Below are positions 35,413 through 43,116 of a stretch of 64,000 nucleotides of DNA, one piece after another. The notes beneath the pieces were generated by a model. It had not been told where the DNA came from and did no database searches. It saw nothing but the letters and a program-made list of their open reading frames with translations. This DNA is from an uncultured Bacilli bacterium (GTDB taxonomy: Bacteria > Bacillota_I > Bacilli_A > RF39 > UBA660), in contig CAKPKR010000004.1 of assembly GCA_934167465.1 (NCBI GenBank), forward strand, positions 1 to 64,000. The letters run 5' to 3'. Every line of letters begins with the position of its first letter. Within the stretch, counting starts at the first letter, position 1. A program made the translations under genes and the position numbers.

Positions 35413-37506
35413 ATGAGTAAAGATTACACTTTAGATATAATGCTTAGAAAACTTGATACAAAAATTAAAACTTTAGAAACGAATCCTAATGTTACACAAG
35501 AGGATATTGATTCTACTGTTAAACTATATAATAATATAATGAAATTAGGAAAATATACAGAAGAAGATGTTGCAGAATTAGAAGATAGATTAAGAGCATT
35601 CGCTCCTGATCTATCTCTATCAGTTTTATCTGATAGTAAAGACATTCAAAAATTATCTGATATTTCTCCTAGAAATTATAAATTTAATAAAGGAAAATTA
35701 GCTGCAGCAATAGCAGGTAGTGCATTTACAATAGTAGTTGGTTCAATAGCTGGTTGTACTATAAGAGATAATTCTTCTAAACCAACGGAAGTTGAAATTG
35801 TAGCACCTACAATTCCTGTAACTACTACAGTTACTCCAAAAGTTTTAGCAGAAAATTTATCATTTGATCCAAATGACAATATAGAATTAGTTAATAGAAT
35901 GTCTGATTTTATAGCAGATGCCTTATCAAAAGGAATACCTGTTAAAGATGTTATGACAGAAGAAGAAATTAAAATAGCTGAAGATAATGAAGAATCATTA
36001 GTTACAATTCAACAATTAATGGATTTCTATATTGTTATGAATATCGAAGATATTGATCCAGAAGATTATGCTAGATTAAAATACAATACAAAAACAGCTG
36101 AAACAATAACAGATAACTATATGTATTGTGCTAGATTATTTATGACAGATGCATTAACAGCAACAAATGACACAAAAATTGATTATTCTAAAATGGTTGC
36201 TGATAAAGATTCATCTGAGTCTATTCAAAGATTTATGGATTATTTAGCTGAATACAATAGTTCTAGCGATAAAAAGACTGTTGGTTCAACAATTAGTAAT
36301 TATATTGTTTCAAATTACATTAATAGAGATGCTAATTTATATTCTATGTCAGCAAATGAATTTACATATAGAATGATGTTTGTTGCTGATATGATATCTA
36401 ATAATTCAATTATTCCAAAAGATGTTAATATTATATTAAATGAAGATGGAAAAATTAGTTGTGATATTCAAAAAGAAGACGGTGTAAAAGATAAAACTGA
36501 AAAAGCAGAAGAATTTACATCTATATATAATACAGTTGATGAAAAATTAGAAATTTCTAGAGAATTTGCTAATCAAGATTTAACTTTAGTTTCTGATGAA
36601 GAAAATAAAACCGGAGTTGAATTAGAAAAAGAAATTAAAGAAAAAGTTTTAATTATGAATATTAGTTATAAATTAAATCCAAAATTTACTATGACAGAAT
36701 CTTCAAAAAATATTTCTGCAAAGAAAACAACAACAACTAATAATTCTTATAAAACATTTACAGATACAACTACTGGAAAACAAGTTAATGTATCTAATGA
36801 AGAATTAGCTAAATATGGTGCAAAAAATCAAGCTGAATACGAAGCAGCTAAAAAAAGAGAATTTGAAGAAAATGCGAAAAAAGATCCTAATCATGTTATA
36901 AAAGATACAGATGGTGATATTGTTGTATCAGGTGAACAAGCTGATAGTGAACAATATAATGCTGGATATAAAGCAGGATATGAAGACGGTAATTATTACG
37001 ATGGTAGTTTTAAAACACATAATCCTAATTCAACAAATACATCATATGTATTAGGATATAGTGAAGGATTCAAAAAAGGTCGTGACGATATTAATGCATT
37101 CTTAAAATCTTTGAAAGATCAACAACCTTCAAATAGCTATGAAGATACAAAAGATGAAGTAGTTGATTCAAATACTACTGTAATTGAAAAAGATTATACC
37201 GGAGATGTTACTCCAACACCTGCACCTAGTGATAATACAAATAATAATGATTCTAATAATGGTGATTCTTCATCAAATGAAACAATTGAAGAACATCCAT
37301 ATATAGAAGATAATACATTTACTGAATTTGAACCAGCACAAGAACAATCTTCATTTGAATCTACAACAGAGACATCCTCTGAATCATCAGAAACAATTGA
37401 AGAAATTACATATACAGCAAGTATAAGTAATTTAAAAGCTTTAAGAGAAGAATTATTAAATATGTCAAATATTTATACTGAAGAAGTTTCAAGAATGAAA
37501 ATGTAG
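35413..37506 (+). CDS. Large membrane-anchored hypothetical protein
   Basis: 697 residues. The first 95 residues look cytoplasmic. A single hydrophobic segment (LAAAIAGSAFTIVVGSIAGC, about 97-116) is followed by a Thr/Pro/Val linker and a long helical extracellular part. Near 515-560 two related segments appear, NAGYKAGYEDGNYYDG and YVLGYSEGFKKGRDDI, typical Gly/Tyr repeats of surface proteins. The tail is Ser/Thr/Glu-rich (about 595-665). No sortase motif at the C-terminus. It follows 34006 by 27 bases with a GGGGT-containing site, so both are probably made together. Function unknown. Confidence 0.7.
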   Translation: MSKDYTLDIMLRKLDTKIKTLETNPNVTQEDIDSTVKLYNNIMKLGKYTEEDVAELEDRLRAFAPDLSLSVLSDSKDIQKLSDISPRNYKFNKGKLAAAIAGSAFTIVVGSIAGCTIRDNSSKPTEVEIVAPTIPVTTTVTPKVLAENLSFDPNDNIELVNRMSDFIADALSKGIPVKDVMTEEEIKIAEDNEESLVTIQQLMDFYIVMNIEDIDPEDYARLKYNTKTAETITDNYMYCARLFMTDALTATNDTKIDYSKMVADKDSSESIQRFMDYLAEYNSSSDKKTVGSTISNYIVSNYINRDANLYSMSANEFTYRMMFVADMISNNSIIPKDVNIILNEDGKISCDIQKEDGVKDKTEKAEEFTSIYNTVDEKLEISREFANQDLTLVSDEENKTGVELEKEIKEKVLIMNISYKLNPKFTMTESSKNISAKKTTTTNNSYKTFTDTTTGKQVNVSNEELAKYGAKNQAEYEAAKKREFEENAKKDPNHVIKDTDGDIVVSGEQADSEQYNAGYKAGYEDGNYYDGSFKTHNPNSTNTSYVLGYSEGFKKGRDDINAFLKSLKDQQPSNSYEDTKDEVVDSNTTVIEKDYTGDVTPTPAPSDNTNNNDSNNGDSSSNETIEEHPYIEDNTFTEFEPAQEQSSFESTTETSSESSETIEEITYTASISNLKALREELLNMSNIYTEEVSRMKM

Positions 37507-37523
37507 GTTTAACTACATTTTTA
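37498..37523 (+). terminator. Terminator after 37506
   Basis: AATGTAG and CTACATT stem around GTTTAA, followed by TTTATTTTAT. The stop codon is within the left arm. Confidence 0.8.
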
Positions 37524-37553
37524 TTTTATCGTTGTCAACTTTACAATCAATAA

Positions 37554-37583
37554 TTGACTTAATCTAGTATTTTATGATATTAT
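37554..37583 (+). promoter_or_regulatory. Promoter of the gene at 37614
   Basis: TTGACT (37554-37559) and TATTAT (37578-37583), 18 bp apart with TGA next to the -10; followed by a strong AGGAGGAGAG site. Confidence 0.65.
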
Positions 37584-37613
37584 TTATATATAATAATAGG
37601 AGGAGAGTCAAAT

Positions 37614-38033
37614 ATGAAAGAAAGTTATGTATTTGAATATATAAATGAAAATGAATTTCATAAGTTAGAACGTTCATTAAAAAAATACAATATGTTGGCA
37701 TATAAGAAGTTATATTTTGACTTTTATCCAAAATTAAAAGAAGGTAATTTTTTAGGGATACAAGTTTCTGAGGACAAAGAAAAAAACTCTATATGTTATG
37801 AACTAAAATTACCTACTGATGTTATGTTTTCTAAGGTTCATGGTGATATTAAATTGATATATCATGTCTACAATAATGAAAAATTAATATTAATAGATAA
37901 ATTAGTTCCGGAAGATATTCTTACTGAAGGGCATCAATCCGAATTAGTTACTTATAAAGGTGTTATGGTTTCTAAAGAACATTCAGACAAAGATATATTT
38001 AAAATTAATTTATTAAATATGATAAATAAATAA
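37614..38033 (+). CDS. Small hypothetical protein
   Basis: 139 residues, soluble, without recognised motifs. N-terminal helix (YVFEYINENEFHKLERSLKKYNML), then a beta-rich part including FLGIQVSEDKEKNSICYELKLPTDVMF and a region around KLVPEDILTEGHQSELVTYKGVM. It has its own promoter, an excellent ribosome binding site and a terminator, so it is a stand-alone well-expressed gene. Not recognised. Confidence 0.65.
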   Translation: MKESYVFEYINENEFHKLERSLKKYNMLAYKKLYFDFYPKLKEGNFLGIQVSEDKEKNSICYELKLPTDVMFSKVHGDIKLIYHVYNNEKLILIDKLVPEDILTEGHQSELVTYKGVMVSKEHSDKDIFKINLLNMINK

Positions 38034-38057
38034 AACAAGTCTTAAGACTTGTTTTTA
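38034..38057. terminator. Bidirectional terminator
   Basis: AAAACAAGTC-ttaa-GACTTGTTTTT serves the rightward gene ending at 38033 and the leftward gene ending at 38042, both strands having a T run. Confidence 0.88.
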
Positions 38058-39007
38058 TGATATATATTTAAGATTTTTTGATAGCAATCATCATTAACTA
38101 ATGATTTTAATATTATATATGAAATTTTCTTTAATAATTGTTCATAATATTTTATTTCATTCTTATCTTGAATGTAATTTGTATCAAACAATTTTCTATA
38201 ATGCTTATAAATATCATTGTAAGGATGTATTATATTACTTTCCCATGGCCTTATATTTAAAAAATCTAAATTGTGATAAATAATAGGATTTAATAGAGAG
38301 TCTTTAATTTCCTTTTGTGAATAAAATGAATCTACTTTATCGTAAAATTTTTTAGCAAAAATTTTATGTTTTTCCATTATTTTAACAATAGGAAAAAGAT
38401 TATAGTTTAGTGGTAAAGTATTAATATTTTCAACAGCTAAGTTAATTAAATCTTGATCTGGAAATTGCAAATTAATGGTATTTTTTTTTAATATATTGTA
38501 TATTTTTTCAATACAATGTTCTTTTTCCCATTCATTAAAATTAAATAATAAAACGCCACTATTAAAATAATTACTTATTTCATTTTTTAAATAATCGGGG
38601 ATAATTATATCTTTTACAGCTGAAATAGGTCCTTTACCTATATTATAGACATTTTTTAAAGAATTAACGATAATTGTATCACTATCTAGATATAATAGTT
38701 CGTCACATTTTATTATTTCGTTAGCAAATAATCTTGCATTAGCAATATTTGTGTTTCTCCATTTAGGAATGTTATATCTATTAATATTTTTTTCTATTAG
38801 TTTAATAGAATAAATATTTATTTTTATATTTTTGTATATTTCTGTTAATAAATATAATCTTTTTTTATTAATTTCTTCTAAATTATCTTCAATAATATTT
38901 ATATTTAAAAAAATATCTTTATTATTTTCAATTAAAGAGTATATTGAAGTTAACATGTGAATGAAATAATTATTATCAGTTGTATATAGTATATTGTATT
39001 CTTTCAT
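38042..39007 (-). CDS. GT8 family glycosyltransferase
   Basis: Retaining glycosyltransferase of family 8 (LgtC/GspA type), 321 residues. NILYTTDNNYFIHMLTSIYSLIENN is the donor-binding start. ANARLFANEIIKCDELLYLDSDTIIV has the metal-binding DxD (LDSDT). Further family blocks are YFNSGVLLFNFNEW, FPDQDLINLAVENI, LPLNYNLFP and IIYHNLDFLNIRPW. AGGTGAT precedes the ATG. It lies away from the capsule locus, next to a ClpX-like gene, so it may modify a surface protein or a glycolipid rather than capsule. Confidence 0.9.
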   Translation of the reverse strand: MKEYNILYTTDNNYFIHMLTSIYSLIENNKDIFLNINIIEDNLEEINKKRLYLLTEIYKNIKINIYSIKLIEKNINRYNIPKWRNTNIANARLFANEIIKCDELLYLDSDTIIVNSLKNVYNIGKGPISAVKDIIIPDYLKNEISNYFNSGVLLFNFNEWEKEHCIEKIYNILKKNTINLQFPDQDLINLAVENINTLPLNYNLFPIVKIMEKHKIFAKKFYDKVDSFYSQKEIKDSLLNPIIYHNLDFLNIRPWESNIIHPYNDIYKHYRKLFDTNYIQDKNEIKYYEQLLKKISYIILKSLVNDDCYQKILNIYHKNKS

Positions 39008-39079
39008 AAAATCACCTATTTGTGTTACTTATGATATCATAATAAGATAATAAAGTAAATGTTATAATTAAAAATTAAT

Positions 39080-39107
39080 TTGAAATTAGAAAAAATTATG
39101 ATATAAT
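39080..39107 (+). promoter_or_regulatory. Promoter of the ClpX-like gene
   Basis: TTGAAA (39080-39085) and TATAAT (39102-39107), 16 bp apart, with TGA before the -10. Confidence 0.6.
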
Positions 39108-39133
39108 AACTACTACGTTGAAGGAATGATTAT

Positions 39134-40483
39134 ATGGCTAATTTAAAAATAGGATGTTTATTTAAAAAAATAAAAGTTGATATAAAAAATAAGCAATATG
39201 TTGTTTTTGAAACTGTTGATTATGTAACAGCTATTTGTTTTTGGAATGCTGATGGTACTTATATGTGTAATATCACAAGTGGTGCCAACGCTGGGATATA
39301 TGCAGGTTTGCTTGGAAATGAAGGTGAATTTGATTATATTTTCTTTGAGGATGATTTATCGAAAATTATAGAAAAAAATGATAATAGAGTTAATTTTGAA
39401 ACAATTAGAAAAAAGAACCTTGAGAATTCGTCAAAATATTATTATAAAGAAAGCAATACTTGTCTTAGTTGTGTTAAGAATAAAAAAGTATTAAAGTATT
39501 TAGAAAATTATAATAAGAAAGATGATCTTGATTTTGATGATAAGGAATTTGAAAATACTAGTGATATTTCATCTATGTATTCTGAAATTAAAAAGACAAT
39601 TATTTCACAAGATGAACAAATTATGCAAATTCTAACTTCATTGTTTAAAAATCAAAAGGTTGCAGATTCAAACTTAGATTTAGATTTGATTGCTAAAATA
39701 AAAGAAAATATATTAATTTATGGATCAACAGGAACTGGTAAAACAGAGATTTTAAAAAGAATTTCTAAAATTTATAATATACCTATTGTTATTGAAGATG
39801 CTACTTCTCTTTCTGAAACTGGTTACCAAGGAAGAAAAATAACAGATATGTTGGAAGATTTATATCTTGCTTCTAATAATGATATTGAACTGGCTGAAAA
39901 GGGAATTTTAGTAATAGATGAATTTGATAAACTTGCAGAGAAAGGAAATGAATCACATGTTTCTAAGTTAGGAGTTCAAAGATCATTATTGAAATTGCTT
40001 GATGGTTCATTGTTTTACTTAGATGGAAAAAAATTTGATACATCAAAATTAACAATTGTAGGGGTAGGGGCTTTTACTGGAATTACAAATGATGATAATT
40101 ATAGTCAATTAACAACTAATGATTTTATTGAGTATGGAATAATAAGAGAATTAATTGGAAGATTTTCAAAAACTATAGCAATGAATCCTCTTTCTAAAGA
40201 AGACATAATTAAAATATTGAAAGAATCTGATTTTAGTCCATTAACTACGTATAAAAAATTATTTGATATGTTAGATGTTGAATTTATTTTTAATGATGAA
40301 TTTATAGAATATATAGCTGAAATTGCGGTAAAAAAACAAAGTGGAGCTAGAAGTTTAAAGAATGTTTTCGATGATTGCATTAGTAGTGCATTATTTAGAA
40401 TTTTTGCGGGTGAATATTCAAGTATTTCGTTAGTAAAACCAAATGATGATAATAATAAACCATATGTTTTGTCGAAAAAATAA
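39134..40483 (+). CDS. ClpX-like AAA+ ATPase with divergent N-terminus
   Basis: 449 residues. Residues 170-440 are a ClpX-type AAA+ module: IYGSTGTGKTEILK (Walker A, about 196), ATSLSETGYQGRKITDML (the GYxG pore-loop-like segment), LVIDEFDKLA (Walker B, about 259), GIIRELIGRFSKTI (arginine finger) and KKQSGARSLKNVFDD (sensor 2). The N-terminal 160 residues differ from the usual four-cysteine zinc domain. They hold a beta-rich segment with CFWNADGTYMC and a single CLSC pair. No IGF-type ClpP-docking loop was noticed. It may be a dedicated unfoldase; the main clpX is not in the window. Confidence 0.82.
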   Translation: MANLKIGCLFKKIKVDIKNKQYVVFETVDYVTAICFWNADGTYMCNITSGANAGIYAGLLGNEGEFDYIFFEDDLSKIIEKNDNRVNFETIRKKNLENSSKYYYKESNTCLSCVKNKKVLKYLENYNKKDDLDFDDKEFENTSDISSMYSEIKKTIISQDEQIMQILTSLFKNQKVADSNLDLDLIAKIKENILIYGSTGTGKTEILKRISKIYNIPIVIEDATSLSETGYQGRKITDMLEDLYLASNNDIELAEKGILVIDEFDKLAEKGNESHVSKLGVQRSLLKLLDGSLFYLDGKKFDTSKLTIVGVGAFTGITNDDNYSQLTTNDFIEYGIIRELIGRFSKTIAMNPLSKEDIIKILKESDFSPLTTYKKLFDMLDVEFIFNDEFIEYIAEIAVKKQSGARSLKNVFDDCISSALFRIFAGEYSSISLVKPNDDNNKPYVLSKK

Positions 40484-40485
40484 AA

Positions 40486-40519
40486 CTACCTTCAATTTAA
40501 TTTGAAAGTAGTTTTTATA
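40486..40519 (+). terminator. Terminator after ClpX-like gene
   Basis: AACTACCTTCAA pairs with TTGAAAGTAGTT (one mismatch), followed by TTTTAT. Its right arm runs into the repeat at 40508. Confidence 0.75.
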
Positions 40520-40550
40520 TTGTTTCGATTGGTGTAGCTGTTGTAGTAAT
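40508..40550 (+). repeat. Direct repeat copy 1 flanking the gene at 40597
   Basis: This 43-base sequence (starting GTAGTTTTTATATTGTTTCG) recurs at 41261-41303 with three mismatches. The two copies flank the minus-strand gene 40597-41199. Confidence 0.85.
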
Positions 40551-40596
40551 TTATCTTTTTTTAAAGTAGCAATAAATTTGTACTGATTATTTATTT

Positions 40597-41199
40597 TTAA
40601 TCATGATGTACATCGCTACAATTCCAACTTTTAAATTTAGGATCTAATGATAGTCTTTTTGCTCTATTAATTTTTCTTTCTTCACTTACTTTAATATTTC
40701 TTATATTGTTTAAAGCTATTTCAAAGTATTTAATAGCCATATTATCATCAATATCAGGGTGTGTTTCTTTTATTCTAGTATATATTGCTCTTGCTAAATC
40801 TAAATCACACACAATCTTTGTCTCTCTACCTCTTAAATAGTTTTTGCTTAAATAATCATACATTATTTTTTGTGAAAAAGAAAGAAAGTATCCATTTAGT
40901 TTTAAACTTAAAACCCTATCATCTAAGCCACATTTTATACATCCACAATTTCTATATGTACGTCCCTCGTATCTATCATGTTCTATTTCTGAATATACTA
41001 GTACATGTTGACAACATTTATATTCTTCCTTTTTTATCTCTTGGTATAAATTAAGTTGTTTTTCATATAAATTTTCATTTTTTTTCCTTAATTCAAAATA
41101 TTTTTTTACTGCCTCATTTTCTTCAAGTGGTTTCAATTTTTCTATAATTTTTTCTCTTTGTTCTTTTACTTCATCGTATTTCTTTTTTAAATCACTCAT
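40597..41199 (-). CDS. Hypothetical coiled-coil and Cys-rich protein
   Basis: 200 residues. Residues 1-60 form a charged coiled coil (LKKKYDEVKEQREKIIEKLKPLEENEAV). Then comes a probable metal site, CCQHVLVYSEIEHDRY followed by NCGCIKCG, with cysteines and histidine spaced like a zinc knuckle. The rest is helical. The ATG is preceded by only a weak AGAAGG site. It is flanked by 43-base direct repeats, which suggests acquisition or movement as a cassette. Family not recognised. Confidence 0.65.
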   Translation of the reverse strand: MSDLKKKYDEVKEQREKIIEKLKPLEENEAVKKYFELRKKNENLYEKQLNLYQEIKKEEYKCCQHVLVYSEIEHDRYEGRTYRNCGCIKCGLDDRVLSLKLNGYFLSFSQKIMYDYLSKNYLRGRETKIVCDLDLARAIYTRIKETHPDIDDNMAIKYFEIALNNIRNIKVSEERKINRAKRLSLDPKFKSWNCSDVHHD

Positions 41200-41260
41200 A
41201 TAAACCTTCTTACAAAAATATTATACACTATTTATTATTGTTTTAAAAGATAGAATGAAT

Positions 41261-41303
41261 GTAGTTTTTATATTGTTTCGATTGGTTTGACTGTTGTAGT
41301 AAT
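41261..41303 (+). repeat. Direct repeat copy 2 and adjoining hairpin
   Basis: Second copy of the 40508-40550 repeat. Here it runs into GTTGTAG-taat-CTACAAC (41293-41310), a hairpin followed by TTTCTCTC; in copy 1 the right arm of this hairpin is lost. Confidence 0.85.
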
Positions 41304-41402
41304 CTACAACTTTCTCTCAAAGACGATTGATATAAGAATCAATCTCTAAATCAATTATAATACACATTCTTCAAATTTTAACAACAACTTTCATCTATTC
41401 TC

Positions 41403-41431
41403 TTGTTTAATAAATTTACTTATTATATAAT
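41403..41431 (+). promoter_or_regulatory. Promoter of toxin-like locus 1
   Basis: TTGTTT (41403-41408) and TATAAT (41426-41431), 17 bp apart. The predicted start is at about 41438, so the mRNA begins with AGGAACATT, which is complementary to AATGTTCCT near the 3' end of the same transcript. Confidence 0.7.
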
Positions 41432-41493
41432 TTTAACAGGAACATTTGATGTGAGTGTCGTCCTCCAATCTTGAGAAAGAAAGGAGGGATACA

Positions 41494-41586
41494 ATGAAGA
41501 AAAGAACTTTTATAATAAAAGTCCTTCGTCTTATTGCTATCATTTTATTACTCCTTACCTTATTGGTAATAGCAATAAAAATATGA
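41494..41586 (+). CDS. Hydrophobic type I toxin-like peptide 1
   Basis: 30-residue peptide too short for usual gene calling: MKKRTFIIK followed by a continuous run of Leu/Ile/Val/Ala to the end, i.e. one membrane helix with a basic N-terminus. AAAGGAGGG lies eight bases before the ATG, but CGTCCTCC at 41459-41466 can pair with this site and hide it. The transcript's 5' and 3' ends are complementary, and an antisense promoter lies downstream. These are features of type I toxins such as TxpA and BsrG. A paralog is at 42829. Toxicity is inferred. Confidence 0.7.
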   Translation: MKKRTFIIKVLRLIAIILLLLTLLVIAIKI

Positions 41587-41694
41587 CACTCTTTCATCTC
41601 TGATTGAGTGTCAATACTAAGTTTTTTAGAGGCGACATTCACTTGCAGAATCGAATGTTCCTCTTTTTTATTTTATGAAAGTTCTCTTGCTTAC
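41575..41694 (-). ncRNA. Predicted antisense antitoxin RNA 1
   Basis: On the minus strand TTGACA (41724-41729) and TATTAT (41701-41706) are exactly 17 bp apart and point into the 3' half of the toxin-like mRNA. The transcript would start near 41694 and contain the stem of the toxin terminator. It would end after GACACTC/GAGTGTC (41606-41612 and 41585-41591) and TTTTT, about 120 bases in all. It overlaps the last few codons of the peptide gene. The arrangement is that of txpA/ratA and bsrG/SR4. Confidence 0.65.
41628..41670 (+). terminator. Terminator of toxin-like mRNA 1
   Basis: AGAGG-cg-ACATTC pairs with GAATGT-t-CCTCT, followed by TTTTTTA. The right arm is also complementary to the mRNA 5' end. 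Confidence 0.75.
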
Positions 41695-41912
41695 ATACTA
41701 ATAATAGCATAAATTATTTAAATTGTCAAAAAATTCGTTTACATATCAAATTGTTGGAGTAGTATTACAAAAATCACATATTACTCTTAACCTCGATTCT
41801 AAAGATTCTTCAATTTTAATTTTTTCTTTAATAATATTTACTATAGACAAATCCTTTCTATGATTTTTTTGTTATCAAAAAAATCAATCATTTCTGATTG
41901 ATTCATATATAT
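41671..41912. other. Non-coding stretch holding the antisense promoter
   Basis: No protein gene on either strand. It contains the minus-strand promoter at 41701-41729. Toward its right end, AATCAATCA-tttc-TGATTGATT (41882-41903) forms a hairpin. Nothing else could be assigned. Confidence 0.5.
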
Positions 41913-41953
41913 AAGTTCGAATAGTTCGAACAAATTAGTCAATGGTGCGAGTG
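41913..41953 (+). repeat. Duplicate of the tRNA-Leu 3' end and flank
   Basis: 41 bases matching 43076-43116 at 38 positions, including TGGTGCGAGTG, the CCA end and acceptor stem of the tRNA-Leu (minus strand). Only the tRNA end is present here, so this is a fragment. It contains the palindromic AGTTCGAATAGTTCGAAC. Confidence 0.85.
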
Positions 41954-41963
41954 TCGTAGATAT

Positions 41964-42575
41964 CTACAACTTTTTTATTAATCTTGGAGATAACTCCTCA
42001 ACTCTTTTTATATCACCATTTTCGTTAACATATATTGTCTTAAAACCTAGTGATTTAGGAACATCAATATCCAATCTTTTATCATCACCAACTATTACAC
42101 ATTCACTTGGTTGGTATATTCCTTGAGCCTGTCTATAAGCTAATTCATTTGGTTTTATAATACTTTCACCATAATATTCACTAAAATAATCATTGATTCC
42201 TATAGCAGTTAATCTATTTCTTTGTGATTCTTCAAAATAATTAGATAATAATACTAGTTCATATTCATTCATTGCTGCTAGCATTGATTTAATTTTTTCA
42301 GCATTTTCAGGAATTGCTTTTCTTAATTCCTGAAAGAATATTTCTAAAAAATGATTATCTAATTCACATCCTAATTTATCACCAAAAAATTTTAAGTATA
42401 GGTTTCTATCATAGCTATTATATGTTTTTTCATACTCTTTAATATTTAACAAAAATTGTTTTGTCTTTTCTTTGTCTTCAATGCCATATTTTTTAAGTGT
42501 ATTTGCTACATAAGATGAAAAATCTACGCCAGTAATCAAAGTACCATCGATATCAAATATTATTCTTTTTATCAT
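41964..42575 (-). CDS. HAD-superfamily hydrolase
   Basis: Phosphatase-like HAD protein, 203 residues. Motif I is IFDIDGTL (nucleophile and acid/base aspartates), motif II LVLLSNYFEE, motif III lysine in the KPNELAYRQA region, motif IV VGDDKRLDIDVP. The helical cap between residues 15 and 85 marks subfamily I. ATG at 42575 follows AGGTGG; ATG at 42590 lacks a site. Substrate unknown. It sits between the two toxin-like loci and inside the segment bounded by the tRNA-end repeats. Its stop lies within a palindrome (GTTGTAGATATCTACGAC) that may terminate it. Confidence 0.87.
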   Translation of the reverse strand: MIKRIIFDIDGTLITGVDFSSYVANTLKKYGIEDKEKTKQFLLNIKEYEKTYNSYDRNLYLKFFGDKLGCELDNHFLEIFFQELRKAIPENAEKIKSMLAAMNEYELVLLSNYFEESQRNRLTAIGINDYFSEYYGESIIKPNELAYRQAQGIYQPSECVIVGDDKRLDIDVPKSLGFKTIYVNENGDIKRVEELSPRLIKKL

Positions 42576-42668
42576 AAAACCACCTAACATTAAATAGATG
42601 ATTATATTATACTATATAAATTAATCTTTGTATATTATTTTGTTTTGACAAAATAATTAACCCCCTAG

Positions 42669-42694
42669 GTATTTTGACATTAATATCAAAATAC
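42669..42694. promoter_or_regulatory. Inverted repeat, possible operator
   Basis: GTATTTTGA and TCAAAATAC are perfect 9-base arms eight bases apart, with no T run. It lies upstream of the HAD gene on one side and of toxin-like locus 2 on the other, and could be a repressor site. Evidence is symmetry only. Confidence 0.4.
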
Positions 42695-42734
42695 TACGGT
42701 TTATTATATATAATAGAAAAATATAGTAAAACTA

Positions 42735-42763
42735 TTGGGTCGTGAATAAATGTTTGATATAAT
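42735..42763 (+). promoter_or_regulatory. Promoter of toxin-like locus 2
   Basis: TTGGGT (42735-42740) and TATAAT (42758-42763), 17 bp apart with TGA next to the -10. The predicted transcript starts at about 42769 with AGGAACATTTA, as in locus 1. Confidence 0.7.
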
Positions 42764-42828
42764 TTTATTAGGAACATTTAATGTGAGTGTCGTCCTCCAG
42801 TCTTGAAAAAGGAAGGATGTAGATATCG

Positions 42829-42942
42829 ATGAAAAAAAGAGTTTATGTGATTAAACTCCTAAGATACATCTATATCATTTTATCACTTCATACCTTATTG
42901 GTATTAGTCATAAAAAAAATAGACACTCATCTGCTTAGATAG
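42829..42942 (+). CDS. Hydrophobic type I toxin-like peptide 2
   Basis: 37-residue paralog of the peptide at 41494: MKKRVYVIKLLRYIYIIL, a hydrophobic helix containing LHTLLVLVIK, then a polar tail KKIDTHLLR. The tail resembles the KKDTH segment I recall after the membrane helix of Bacillus TxpA. A GGAAGGATG site lies upstream and CGTCCTCC at 42791-42798 can again mask it. The 5' leader and 3' part of the mRNA match locus 1 closely. Confidence 0.68.
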   Translation: MKKRVYVIKLLRYIYIILSLHTLLVLVIKKIDTHLLR

Positions 42943-43025
42943 AGTGTCCAACTCAATTAATTGAGGCGACATTCACTTGCAACTTTAAATGTTTCTCTTT
43001 TTTATTTTATGCAAGTTTTCTTGCT
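42911..43025 (-). ncRNA. Predicted antisense antitoxin RNA 2
   Basis: Minus-strand TTGCAA (43056-43061) and TATTAT (43032-43037) with 18 bp between predict a start near 43025, a weaker promoter than in locus 1. The transcript crosses the toxin terminator region. It ends at the GACACTC/GAGTGTC stem (42942-42948 and 42922-42928) followed by eight T. Confidence 0.5.
42963..43003 (+). terminator. Terminator of toxin-like mRNA 2
   Basis: GAG-gcg-ACATT pairs with AATGT-tt-CTC, followed by TTTTTT; the same architecture as 41628-41670 with substitutions in both arms. Confidence 0.65.
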
Positions 43026-43075
43026 AAATACATAATAACATAAAAAAAGAACTTTTTGCAAGTTCTCTATATATA

Positions 43076-43116
43076 AAGTTCGAATAGTTCGAACAGATTC
43101 GTCACTGGTGCGAGTG
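43076..43116 (+). repeat. tRNA-Leu end copy of the 41-base repeat
   Basis: The intact partner of 41913-41953; it includes the CCA end and the first acceptor bases of the tRNA-Leu gene. The two copies bound 1.16 kb holding the HAD gene and toxin-like locus 2. Confidence 0.85.

Noticed and set aside
41433..41642. Minus-strand 69-codon frame over toxin-like locus 1
   Set aside because: It overlaps the antisense RNA, stems and terminator; no ribosome binding site, and the opposite-strand structure explains the openness.
42661..42714. Promoter built from TTGACA at 42674 and TATAAT at 42709
   Set aside because: The spacing is about 29 bp, too long for a sigma-70 promoter; the TTGACA belongs to an inverted repeat instead.
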